A stretch of DNA of 41,001 nt from Lingula anatina. Lineage: Eukaryota > Brachiopoda > Lingulata > Lingulida > Lingulidae. Below are positions 10,451 through 21,427 of this stretch, in pieces. The notes below the pieces were generated by a model, which did no database searches, was not told the origin of the DNA, and saw only the letters and a list, made by a program, of their open reading frames with translations. Position 1 is the stretch's first letter; each line of letters opens with the position of its first letter. Made by a program: the position numbers and the translations under genes. Location: NCBI RefSeq assembly GCF_001039355.2, contig NW_019775369.1, forward strand, positions 425,269-466,269, in the 5' to 3' direction.

Positions 10451-11655
10451 GCGCTTACTCAAGCTGGTGGTACTATAACAGGAGGCGGTATCGCCTCTCT
10501 GATCCTCTAGTTCGTAATTGTAAAGACAAACGAAAGATTACAGGTTATTATGGAGCTTGAACTCCACAAGACTGTGAATGCCAAGTGCAGGAAAACTAAC
10601 ATCTGTTGATTGTATGTATTATTTTAAGGTCCCCAACGTCTCTTAGATACTATGTTATCTTTGGTGCCAACAAAAAAAAAAAAGAATAATAAATAAATAA
10701 AATAAATAAATAAAAATAAAAAAATACAGAGAGAGCGTCTTGAGTCACGTAATTGGTAACTGTCCCTAACCGACAAGGGCCATCAGAATTGACAAGAACG
10801 TTAACATTTATGATATGATGCAGGGGTGTTTGCGCAGGCGTCTGCTTCAAGGCGAGGTTATCTCAACAAGCGAAATCTGCCGATAGAGAGTGACGACTTC
10901 ATAATTCATTCTTTACACCTCAACATAACTTGTAACCGATTCCACTTATTCGTATCTAAAAGCTTTCTGTTGAACAATTTGCCCGGCTGTTAAATAAATA
11001 AACTAATAGATTAGAAAAGCGCAGCGCAATTGTATTCTCATTTCTCAATAGTTTTCAGATTCAATTCAATTCGCCAATGAGTTTTTTCGGTTCGTTTGTA
11101 TGTCTGTAAGCAACATCATGCAAAAAGTTGTGGGTGGATTTTATGAAACCCCCACAAACTGTCAAATAGAGAGGCAATTAAGTAGCAAATGGTTGGATTT
11201 CGGTGGTGATCATTTGGCTCATTAGCTAATCACAGTAACTGAAAGGTAATGGCCTTTTTGACAATAATCGAAATATAAGAGGATTTTTGACGAAATTGTA
11301 AGAATTGTTATGGGCTTGATTTTGGTGGTGATTTATCAAGCAAGTTATTATAAGACTATGAATAAATTCATAATGAGGCCTGACAGTATAAATTAATTAG
11401 TCGATAAGTCGATCTTGCGAATTAGTCTAATTGATTATTAAATGAATATCTAATAAAATGACAACTTAGCTGCCCTGACATATGTTTGCGATCAAAACAT
11501 TGTCGTCTGTTTCTCTCATGAATTGGGGACCATGGCCATTTCTGGGTAGAACAATGAAACCGTGTGGCCTTCTTTACTGAGGTCAGATGTCACCTGTACC
11601 GCCCAACCAATAAAAACAGAGTTTACAGATATCCAGAAGAGGCCTACGACGAATC
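10451..11655. other. AT-rich intergenic DNA
   Basis: Holds an A/AAAT simple repeat at about 10670-10725. No supported gene. Confidence 0.45.
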
Positions 11656-11917
11656 CAGGCCTACCCAACTACCAGACTCGGCACCTAAGGATCCTGAATT
11701 AACCGGTATATCGGACCACACTACCCGTTTTCAAGGTGTGTCAGATCGCATTTCGGAGTATCAGCTACAACACCGACAGGATGAGCCCTGGCATGCTCGG
11801 CTGTCACCTTGATTGGATAGTAAACGATTGTCGTATATGATTTTAAAACCGGGCGCATTTTGAAAGCCACCTAGATGAACCTTAGACTGCCACATTAATC
11901 TAATACAATGCAAAAAA
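11656..11917. mobile_element. Family A long-TIR element, copy cut by an assembly N
   Basis: Starts CAGGCCTACCCAACTACCAG, reads through the whole left TIR (ATTAACCGG...GATCGCATTTCGGAGTATCAG) and continues as the reverse complement of the right half of the 2253 copy as far as AATACAATGCAAAAAA. It stops there at the N (11918), after which the sequence is unrelated. The second half and right TIR are missing, as expected when an assembler breaks inside a foldback element. Confidence 0.8.
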
Positions 11918-11918
11918 N

Positions 11919-12229
11919 GTTGTTTTCAATGTATTTCATGCGGATTTTTGAATCTCAAAGGAAGAGTTATTATTGCTTTAAGGATGATGGAAAGGAAAAC
12001 CATTATCGTGATAGTCATTTTTGAATCACTCAGTACACGTTACTGGCATTATAGTTCTCCGAGCTTTCGAAGAATGAGTCTGTCTCCTTGTGTGTAAGTG
12101 ACCTAAATGAGTAGTATACGATATTTGTCTTAATTGCAGGTTTAAATACCAATTTCATCGTGTTATATGAATCACATAATTAATAATAATTTTGAATCTT
12201 TGGTTATCATGTTGACTATAATAGTCAAA
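11919..12229. other. Non-coding DNA after the N
   Basis: No gene or repeat recognised. Confidence 0.4.
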
Positions 12230-12420
12230 GCTAGTTATAGCTCAATTGAAGTTCAATATCTGTAGCACTAATATAAGGACATTTAGGTGAAAAGAAAGGA
12301 AATATTATATTGACGACGCAGACTTTATTCAAAAGACCAGCTATAAATTCGTTTTAAATCGATCACTTAATGTAAACTTTCTCATTCGCATCCTTGCACG
12401 CTACTGACTGCGCCGTGACA
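12230..12420 (-). mobile_element. Internally deleted copy of a tRNA-headed SINE-like repeat
   Basis: Matches the 13217-13580 copy from GCTCAATTGAAGTTCAA to ATCGATCACTTAATGT, then jumps directly to CTCATTCGCATCCTTGCACG, the tRNA-like A-box side of the other copy, with the middle (including the B box) missing. The family A element at 12425 is inserted right beside it. Confidence 0.55.
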
Positions 12421-12424
12421 CACT

Positions 12425-12758
12425 CAGGCCTACCCAACTACCAGACTCNAGACTGCCACATTAATCTAATACAATGCAAAAAAGCCCTGTCAAAAGTGGT
12501 TAAAACATTCAAACCGAATGTCGTAAAGTCCCCATATATCCCCATAGAGACAATAAAATAGAGTACTCTAAAGTAAGAGTACAGTTTAAGGTTGTTCAGC
12601 CGAGCGTGGATGAGCCCGCAGTCGTGCTACAAAATTTGCTCTGGGGGATGATACTCCGAAATGCGATCTGACACACACCTTGAAAACGGGTAGCGTGGTC
12701 CGATATACCGGTTAATTCAGGATCCTTAGGTGCCGAGTCTGGTAGTTGGGTAGGCCTG
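12425..12758. mobile_element. Family A long-TIR element, collapsed left TIR, ACACT duplication
   Basis: Left end CAGGCCTACCCAACTACCAG, then an N at 12449, then the element core in reversed orientation (CCACATTAATCTAATACAAT...GTCCCCATATATCCCC...) and a full right TIR ending GGTAGGCCTG. ACACT at 12420-12424 and 12759-12763 is a perfect 5-bp target duplication, so this is a real insertion. The N stands for about 200 bp of left TIR and adjoining core that were lost. Confidence 0.85.
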
Positions 12759-12761
12759 ACA

Positions 12762-12969
12762 CTAGAAGATATCGTTTTTCTGCTGAACACGGTTAACAGG
12801 TATCAATTCAAGTTCGGTCGTGTCGCTTTCATTGATGGGTCTGCTCGGAAAGTTCCGAGTAAGACGACTTCAGATGCTTTTATTTTCATTCTGTTTTGCA
12901 CTGAGATAATGTTTGGTTTCACCTTTGACGTTATAGAGCACGATGAGGTCCACAGCTGTTCACACCTGG
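12762..12969. repeat. Dispersed repeat R2, copy 1
   Basis: Nearly identical to 14213-14421, from CTAGAAGATAT to CAGCTGTTCACACCTGG. It carries the small palindrome CTCGGAAAGTTCCGAG. No recognisable coding capacity. Confidence 0.85.
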
Positions 12970-13216
12970 GCGGTTTTCGTATTGAGTAGTCTTTACTCTT
13001 TCAAATGTCGACTGCGGACTTGCCCCGGGTTCTGTATGAACATATGAACGGTCTTTAGAAGCAAGGGCCCAACACAGCACAGTTGGGCTTAAAAAGACAA
13101 GTGAATGCCTGTTAAAAGCAATAGAGGCGAAGCAACTTTTGTAAAAAAAAAAAAATTCTCTCTGATTATCCCACCGAGATGATGGCACATTTTGAAGAAA
13201 TGCAGTACATACGGAG

Positions 13217-13580
13217 TTAGCTATGGCTCAATTGAAGTTCAAGATCTGTGGCACCAATATAAGGACTTTTAAGTGAAAAGAAAGGAAATATTATATTGAC
13301 GCCGCATACTTCTAAAGACCAGCAATGTGTTCGTTTTAAATCGATCACTTAATGTTAACTTTCTAAAGTATACCGTGTTTTTATGCAAAAGGTGATTTGC
13401 GAGGACCCACGAGAGCCCACATTCGTTGTCGTGACATCCCGATTCAGGGACCCAGTCGTTGTCGTGATGGGGTGACGTACCTTATCCGGGATTCGAACTC
13501 GTGACTCTGCATTTCCATGGTTGATGACGCTTTGGATTGCTCATTTGCATCCATGCACTCTAACGACTTCGCTACGTACG
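13217..13580 (-). mobile_element. SINE-like repeat with tRNA-derived promoter
   Basis: Read on the minus strand it starts with an A-box-like stretch TAGCGAAGTCGTTAGAGTG (13556-13574) and has the B-box-like GAGTTCGAATCCCG (13488-13501), followed by a non-tRNA body that matches the 12230 copy. The A-to-B spacing is longer than in most tRNAs. The body also contains two near copies of TCGTTGTCGTGA. It is a tRNA-derived retroposon or similar repeat; a functional tRNA is unlikely. Confidence 0.55.
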
Positions 13581-13644
13581 AGTTATCTCTTAAAGTAATC
13601 AATCGCAATTTTTAAAAATAAATTCTTACCAAAAAGGACATTTA

Positions 13645-13726
13645 CGCCTGCTGGGACTCGAACCAGCCTACGAGTGTTTGCCAGTATCCCAGACAACAAA
13701 GATACGTACCACGGAGCCACGGCAGC
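13645..13726 (-). other. tRNA-like sequence (relic or SINE head)
   Basis: On the minus strand, GTGGCTCCGTGGTACG resembles a tRNA A box and GGTTCGAGTCC (13654-13664) is a perfect B box. The region could fold like a long-variable-arm tRNA, but the T stem does not pair properly with a 7-base loop, so I read it as a tRNA-derived relic. Confidence 0.45.
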
Positions 13727-13763
13727 TTCGTTGATACATGGTGATCAGATGGAATCTTTCAAC

Positions 13764-13895
13764 CTTGTCACAGAGAGGGCCAGATTGGATGCACTTGTAT
13801 ATAACTGCTTGTCACAGAGAGGGCCAGATTGGATGCACTTGTATATAACTGCTTGTCACAGAGAGGGCCAGATTGGATGCACTTGTATATAACTG
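13764..13895. repeat. 44-bp sequence repeated three times exactly
   Basis: Three contiguous 44-bp units at 13764, 13808 and 13852, each starting CTTGTCACAGAGAGGGCCAG and ending TATAACTG, with no spacer and no visible differences. The 72-codon frame across it just translates the repeat. Confidence 0.95.
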
Positions 13896-14077
13896 CTGTC
13901 CCAATCGATAATCCGGGTGCCGTGTTTCATCCCACGCAAACCCAGTCCTCGACCATGGTTTATCATGAACGGTAAATTCCATGATGTACAGGAAGTCCTG
14001 TTTGAGAACCCGAGTTTGATTTATACTTAGAATAATTTTGGCTTTTCCTATGATATTAAAGAGTACAAAAGGATCAG

Positions 14078-14669
14078 AAGCGGTTTACAACAGGCGTGTT
14101 TTAGTTTAAGGGAATAAAATTTAATCAAAATTGTAATTGCTGGTGCGATTTCCATTTAAGCAATTGCAGCGATGGAAACATTTGAGTAAAACATAATTGG
14201 CAAATAATTCCGCCTAGAAGATATAGTTTTTCTGCTGAACACGGTTAACAGGTACCAATTCAAGTTCGGTCGTGTCGCTTTCATTGATGGGTCTGCTCGG
14301 AAAGTTCCGAGTAAGACGACTTCAGATGCTTTTATTTTCATTCTGTTTTGCACTGAGATAACGTTTGGTTTCACCTTTGACGTTATAGAGCACGATGAGG
14401 TCCACAGCTGTTCACACCTGGATCAAAGGCGGTATACAACAGGCGTGTTTTAGTTGAAGGAAGATATATATTATTATTATAACCTGTAAATATATTTTGA
14501 CTCTTCTTCCTTATCACCCTAACAAGACAGTAACAACTGATTGACCAACAGATACTGTATGACCTGGGTTTCAAAAAAAAAACAAAAAAAAAAACAATCA
14601 AGTGTGGCCCGATCTACCGGTTAATTCAGGATCATTTAGTGCCGAGTCTTGAATTTGGATAGGCCTGAT
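14078..14669. repeat. Mosaic of repeat copies R1, R2, R3 and a family A relic
   Basis: R3: GGCGTGTTTTAGTTTAAGG at about 14095-14113, repeated at about 14438-14456. R2 copy 2: 14213-14421. R1 copy 1: 14471-14575, matching 15921-16027 (AACCTGTAAATATATTTTGA...GTATGACCTGGGTTTCAAAA). At 14603-14669 a degraded family A terminus remains (CCGGTTAATTCAGGATCATT...GGATAGGCCTG). No genes. Confidence 0.75.
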
Positions 14670-14798
14670 ATAAGTAAATTCCAGTATAATATTTCACCTA
14701 GAACCAACGCTTTTTTCCAGAATCGGGCTACTGGCAGTCCAAAACTGCCATCTGTAATTTCTTTCAAAATTTCAGGGCGTCACTCTTTTCCAAGTACC

Positions 14799-14820
14799 GG
14801 GAGCGGGGGTGGGGGTGGGG
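14799..14820 (+). other. G-quadruplex-capable G-rich run
   Basis: Four G runs of three or more separated by short loops: GGGAGC, then GGGGGT twice, then GGGG. The motif suits intramolecular G-quadruplex folding; no gene is adjacent. Confidence 0.5.
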
Positions 14821-15736
14821 TAAAAGTTCATTGAAAAAATATTTTAAAAATAATAAATTTCATTGGGGAGGGAGGTTTAAAAATCATCGATAACGATCAC
14901 CTGCTGACGCTCTTTCCCTGGGAAAGCCTTGCTTAAAACGGTATATTTATTTACTGTGACACAAACTTATGCAATACTGTTGTTCGCTGTGGTTTGCGGC
15001 AGTTATCCCCGGTAGTTGTCAGAAAATACATGTAGTCTGAAGAACAATTGATCGTTGTAGGATTATTACGCCTTCTTACTATCCTCCTTGTTATATCCAT
15101 GGTCAGCTAAATGACGAATCTCCTAAAAGCTAAACTTATATATGGTTTCATCCAAAATCAACCAATTATATTACAGGATAAAGTTCTGATATATCAATTT
15201 TTTATTATTTGCTTGTGAACATTGCCCATGTCACCCTGTTAATTTGGAGGACTAAGCTGGATCAAGTCCGTGTCAAAATTCTTTGAAGCTTTGCAGGAAA
15301 AATCTTCTTTTGTTTCTCTGGCTCCTTAGAAAGGCCGCTATCCAGATTTTATCTAGTGCTCCCAGGTCTGCTGTAGCTGCTCTTTAGATTTTTATCTGAG
15401 ATAAATATCGCCAGCTAGAGAGCGTTCGATACACTTAAGACAAAGGCTACCTGAGAGTTGAAGGGCACTTAACCCTTCAATTAAGAGGTAAAGGAAGTTC
15501 CAGCTACATGGACGATTAAGATAGGACTTCTGAAGGTAGCTAGTATTATATATATATATTGTTTATTTACCTTAATTCTGTGAAAGCCAACGAGTAGGGG
15601 TGTCAGAACAATGGTGCGTATACAACTTATACAGAAGATTGTACATTCAGGTGACGCTAACTTGCAATCGAAGGGAATTTTCGATTATACACCGTGAAAA
15701 ATACACTAAATTCATAGAGAATAATATCATAATTGA

Positions 15737-15771
<35 letters not shown>

Positions 15772-15917
15772 ATTGTGCATCCGTGCGTATGCCTGGTTAC
15801 GCCGGCCCTTGCTATTGAGTATAGATAAATGGGGTTATAGTGCATTGACGCACTTAGATAAGTAACAACCTTTTGGTGACTTTAGACTTCGCAACAAACT
15901 ACAGTAAGCGCAAGCAT
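14821..15917. other. Intergenic DNA with a 33-A tract
   Basis: No supported gene. A poly(A) run lies at 15738-15770; short frames over it encode poly-Lys or poly-Phe and are not genes. TA repeats are at about 15547-15559. Confidence 0.5.
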
Positions 15918-15920
15918 TTT

Positions 15921-16027
15921 ATTATTATTATAACCTGTAAATATATTTTGACCCTTCTTTCATATCACCCTAAGAAGGCAGTAACAACTGATTGACCACT
16001 GGATACTGTATGACCTGGGTTTCAAAA
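15921..16027. repeat. Dispersed repeat R1, copy 2
   Basis: Matches 14471-14575 with few differences; both start in ATTATTATTATAACCTG and end TGGGTTTCAAAA. Confidence 0.85.
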
Positions 16028-17780
16028 TTATCGCAACATACATGCGCTTTTGTGTTGTTATGCTGCAGGTTGACCGTCGCTTCATCAAGCTAGATATTTG
16101 GTTTAGCACTGCAGTAATCGGGCATAGTAAACCAAACAGACTTTACTGACTGCCTTCCGCTTTGGGACCCTGGTCAGTTAGATTCTTATCATTTTCTACT
16201 GACAGACAGCTTTTGCGGCAGGGTTTGAAAACGATGTGGTAAGGCCTTCTACAACATGTTCATGTATAGTTACACTTTGAACAATGGTAATTAGCCACCC
16301 TTTTAATTCACTTGACACCTACTTACGTGAAAAATCCCTATTTAATGCTCAATGGAAGTGATCGTAAAAAATACACAATATGGATGTCACTTACGAATCT
16401 AGGATTTTGCTAAAGGAGGTGTACAAGGATACAAAACATTTTCTCCTTTTGCTTGTCAAATTTTAACCTGTAGATGAAGAACGGGTGGAAAAACTGCTTT
16501 ATTTTACTCATTCCAGTCGTTAAACCTTTTCTCTTGAGGGGGAAGAGTGAGAAAGGGATTATTGAGAACCCAAATGATGTCTATGTACATGTACCCGTTG
16601 TGGGATTGTAATAATTTGAAATCGTTATCTTGAATCTTTCTATTTAATACGTGGAGTTTTAATGTCTCAAATCGTGCTACTCATACATGTATGTCTCACA
16701 TCTTCTTACATCCGATAAATATGCGTGGCATAACCCGAAATAATCTTTGTTTATTTATTTATTTATTGGTTTTATATTCCCTATAGCGTGCACCTCTGTC
16801 TATAAGCACGGTTGTTCTGATATAAACCACAGCTATTTTGGGTACGGTGATCGTGATCAACATTAAAAAATTGACGGGTCCCATAAAAATCTTATAGGCC
16901 TACATTTAGTACCTGTTCTATTAGTGCACAATCCCTATGACAGAAAGCCATTTAACTAATAACATATTAACTGAAGTCAAATAACTCCTTGAGACACATG
17001 ACCGCAATCGAGACAATTGAGATTTGATCATACTGGTATATCATTCTTCACACTTGAACCGTAATTAATTACTGGGGGAAAAACCTACATGGCTCCTAGA
17101 CAAAACACTTGCTGCAGTTCGTTCGCCAATCTACAGGGACTGTTTTTGTTTTATCCAAGTATTATGTACATACAAGTAGACTTCTTTGACGTCACACTCA
17201 CTACGCTACATTCTGCAGCAGGGCGGTCTACTGTGAATTCCTAATGGGAATCAAATCTCTAATCCATATCATGAAGATTAGAGGCACGCGCTGATAACAC
17301 TGGGTCCATCAGCATGAGAAAGTGTAAATGCGAGCCGATAGAGAGCATTGTTCATTTATCAGTTCACGTTGATAACGACCTTTATTATATAGAGCCCTGT
17401 ATATTCTAAACCAAGGGGTGAGCATTTATCTAACTGATCAGTTTATCATTGGTTATGGATTGGGACGAGAAAGGAATGGATCTGCAAAATTGATGTTATA
17501 CAAGGTAAACGGACCTTTCACTGGTTACAAAGTGATGGACCTTCTGATGCAGACGTACTAGCAAACGCTTAGTACCAACATGACGATACGAAAATATGTC
17601 AGAAGCTCACGCTAGCATAGTAGGTCCCAAACAGCACTACAAATTTATGTTTGAAAATTAAATGTCAACGGCCTACATGTACCAGTACATGCGGGCATGA
17701 TCATGTACTAGAAGTGTGATATCAACAAATTACTAATCACCATATGTTGAAAGTGATTGACAAAGTTTAAATGTCCTAAA
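16028..17780. other. Upstream region of the transporter gene
   Basis: No coding sequence recognised. It should contain the transporter promoter and 5' UTR. A perfect palindromic CRE-type site TGACGTCA is at 17187-17194, about 590 bp before the start codon. I see no convincing TATA box at a defined distance. Confidence 0.4.
17187..17194. promoter_or_regulatory. CRE-like palindrome TGACGTCA
   Basis: Full consensus site for CREB/ATF-type bZIP proteins upstream of the transporter. An 8-bp match can occur by chance; the link to the gene is by position only. Confidence 0.25.
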
Positions 17781-20700
17781 ATGTACAGAGGAGAACCTGT
17801 TGGTCCATTGGGCACAAGGTATCACAAAAGACCGGGGTACGTGGGCGCCGCAAAACTCGGCGACCCCCGCGAAGTATTAAGAACGAATATAAGGACACAG
17901 TACGGAGCCATCGCACGGACAAATCTTTATGAAAATGACCGGAGAAACATGGAGAATGTTCATGACAGTGACGATGACACGGATGAGGATGAGAATGAAG
18001 GCATTAAACGCGTACCCTCAAACGCGAGCCTGGCCAGTGTAGATCAACAGAAAAATGACCCTGGGAGTAGAGGGTCCTTACGGTCGCTAGAAGGACTCAC
18101 TGACGATGAATTAGGCGATCTGAGGTCATCTAATTTGCCGTTAAATCCGGCTGAGATACGACGGAATTTATCAAAAAGGCGAGCCAAAAAGAAGACCATG
18201 CAGATGACTATTTATGCTATTGTATTTTTCAATTGGCTTGCTTACCAGGCTCTTTTTGTCAACTTCATGGATTTTACAGAAGATTCCTCCGTCGTCTTAT
18301 TCACGGACAGGGCTGCAGGAGCGTTAAAGGATTCATACGCTAGTAAGTGTTCGTGGAGCACAAACATACACTTCGAGTTCGCAAGCTAACTATATGGGCA
18401 ATTTTGTTTCTGGAAATACACTCTTTTTTATAAATGTCTCCATTCAGATAGGCCCCTAATTTTGAAAATAATTCCACACTTGGCAACAACGCAATTGTAT
18501 TTTCCTTGATGCACTGTTTATTTTTTGTTTTCCTTTTAAAATAAAGCAGAAGCTTCTGTGTGAGTTAGGGCTACAAAAATATTTTTCTGTCATTGTGCGT
18601 AAAACAGTAAACCATATAGTGAGGAAACAATAATTTGTTCATTTAACAATAGCACGACAATACCTAAATAAGACAGACACAACTTTTTACCACAATGTTC
18701 AGGCTTAACCTGTCTTCTGGCTGTATTTGGAGGTGCCCTGGCTGATTCGATGCTAGGCAACGTTAATGTCCTCCTTGCGGGAAATGTTTTGAGCCTTATA
18801 GGTAAGAAATTAAAATGAACAGTGAGAATAATTTTGATAGGCAGCTGTTAATGTACAACTTCAAAGTAAGCTGTTAAAAGAAAACCCTTATATTCACATA
18901 AGCTGTACAACAGGTAATATTTTGATGTTGATTTTCACATTAATGTGCTCTAGCTTTGTCAACATTTTAATTGTATTATTACTATTATTATTATTATTAT
19001 TATTTTTAAGCAAGTCTGTGAGTATCTTTTTCTTTAGCTGTTTTCAATTTGCCATCGTTTCAATTTTAGGTTGTATAATTGTTTTAGTGTTGGCCTGTTT
19101 ACCGAGAGAGGTAATGGAATTTATCATTATACAAACAAAATATTTTATCACAATTATTAATTTTTATTGTTACTTTCAATGTCAAGTCATCTTGAGATAG
19201 GTTTTGATAACCAATGTGTACTAGTACAAGAATCAAGAATTGAGCGCCCCAATGTAGTTTTAGGCAAAATATGAGTTTCCTTTAGCTGTGAATATTGCTA
19301 AGAAAAAGCATTGAAAACATCAAAAATATATAATTTATATTGGAATGCGCAACGACAGTCTGACATTGTTGCTAGGTAGATACCTTTGAAAATAATTTCT
19401 CTGCATTCGTCTATATATCATAACGAAATAAATACACGCATAATACAACACGCTTCAGATACATGGCGGAGATCAGTATATTTCTGTGAGAAATGCCACC
19501 TTCATCACCGTGGTGTGTTTAGTTGGAGACGGCCTTGGCGTTCAGAGATCCATTCTGTTTTCCATAGGCCCCAACCAGCGGCGGAATCAGCAGACGAAAC
19601 GTGACATCATAAACTGGTAGGTTATTTGTATGACGCTCAGTTGGTCTTTTAAAGCCTAAGGATAGAGCAGCAAGTGATGATATCGAGTAGTGACTGTCAC
19701 ACTTTTGAGAATTTGAAAATAAAATATATGTCATAACAGCGTGTCTCAGCAAGTGACGGCAAGGAACTAATTATCAAAGTTGGCGAAGATAGAATCCATA
19801 GGTTTTGACTAAAAATCCGTTGAATCTAATTTAGGTTACCATCTTCTTCTTTCAATCAAGGCTTATTTAGGTTATAATTAAATAAGCTTAAAAATTCGGT
19901 TATCTTTAATCTTTTTATTTTTTTACTTTTTTGTTATATTGAAATTAGGTATAATCACTGTTTTTAAACCATTTAAAAACTTTTTTGTTTACTTAGGACA
20001 TACTTTTTAGTAAACCTGGCCTGTCTGATACCATTTCTGTTAAAAGATGTGTTGGACGTAGTTACATGTGATAAGCAGCTGGACACCTTGTACTGGTGCA
20101 TAAGCTTTTCCCCAGCAACTGTTCTTCTTGCCGTAAACCTACTTTTACTGACCTACAGGCGAAAAGGGTTTAAAAAAGACAAGAGCAAAGGTACGTTTTG
20201 ACCTTTCTTTTAACTTTCAATTTCAATGCCGCAAACATGCGAGTTTTGGAAACTACTCGGGCACATCGTTCAGAAGCTGTGATTGGCGTGGCGTCTTTTC
20301 ATTGGTGCATATGAATTGTCGAGAAAAGGCACGTGCTTTGGGCGCTTTTTAAGGGGGCGTTACTGTGAGCATTTTATAGTACATCTACTTTTAAAAAAGG
20401 GTTTCAGGTGCTTATACAGGGGGGTGGGGGGAGGGGGGTTAGAGCTTGCCATACTTTAGACGCTATTTTTCGCAAATACGTCCCTCCATCTTCACTATAA
20501 TTATTGCAGAAAAAGACAAGTCAAACCTGGTTAAGGTTGCGCAGACTATCTACTCGAGTTCCATCCGGGGATCTTTGACGAATGGAGGTAGCACAGCGAA
20601 CAAGAGAGGCGCCACCAAACCGTATAGGCCTCTGAAGAAACAGGAGCAGATAATAGAGGAAAAACGTAACTTGACAAGGTCGTTCATAAAGCTTGTGACA

Positions 20701-21383
20701 GTGCTGCCTTGTATTTTACTGGTGCCTATGGTGTACAACGAGGTAAAAACCGTTTCTTTTCTTTTTCTTTTTTTGCGTCACTATTACAAAATTGACATTA
20801 ATCACATAAAGCGAATTGTTTGTATTTCTTTACTTGAATCGTATAATTTAATTAGCAAAATTATTATCAAAGTAATTCTGAGGATTAGCCATATTTTAAT
20901 ATTAACACCATGAACACCATGAACACAAACTAATTTCCATAACGTGGTATTTTTCGCACTTTCACAGGCGATGTATGTGTTTGAAAAGCAGGCCAAATGC
21001 ATGACTGGGCTCACGATAAGGAACCGCATGGTTCCCTTTGGTTGGTACATACAGTACGGTATAAGCGTAGTCTTCATCCCGGTGTTCAACTGTGTTGTAT
21101 ATCCATATACTCATAAAAGATACGGGCCGTCACCAATCGCAAGACTGAGTAGGTGCATAGCAGAGTTGTTGCTGCCTTTTTAATTGTTTTAAGATAATTT
21201 TTATAAAGATTAAGTGGCATGTTTAACCATGTTTAACACCAAAAAGGGGCATGATCAAAGAGTATGGGCAAATGTATTTTGTATCACCATTGTCTTGCTT
21301 GTGTGTATAATTTACGATAAATTTGATCATTACAAAAATTTTTAACGCTTATAATTGTGTACACAATTCTCTCAAAGGTTGTT

Positions 21384-21427
<44 letters not shown>

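Noticed and set aside
11656-12758. One family A element interrupted by an insertion between the two N characters
   Set aside because: The 12425-12758 copy has its own left end and a perfect ACACT duplication, so it is a separate insertion; the 11656 copy is simply cut at a gap.
13645-13726. Functional tRNA gene
   Set aside because: T stem does not pair with a 7-base loop and the stem-loop plan is imperfect; kept as tRNA-like relic.
13764-13895. CRISPR-like array
   Set aside because: Units are contiguous with no spacers, in a eukaryotic genome.
15600-15845. Frames with poly-Lys or poly-Phe
   Set aside because: Created by the 33-A tract.
18922-19200. 92-codon frame in the transporter
   Set aside because: Mostly intron (ATT repeats); only 19070-19110 is exon.
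20802-21089. 95-codon minus-strand frame
   Set aside because: Antisense of transporter exon 7 and adjoining intron.
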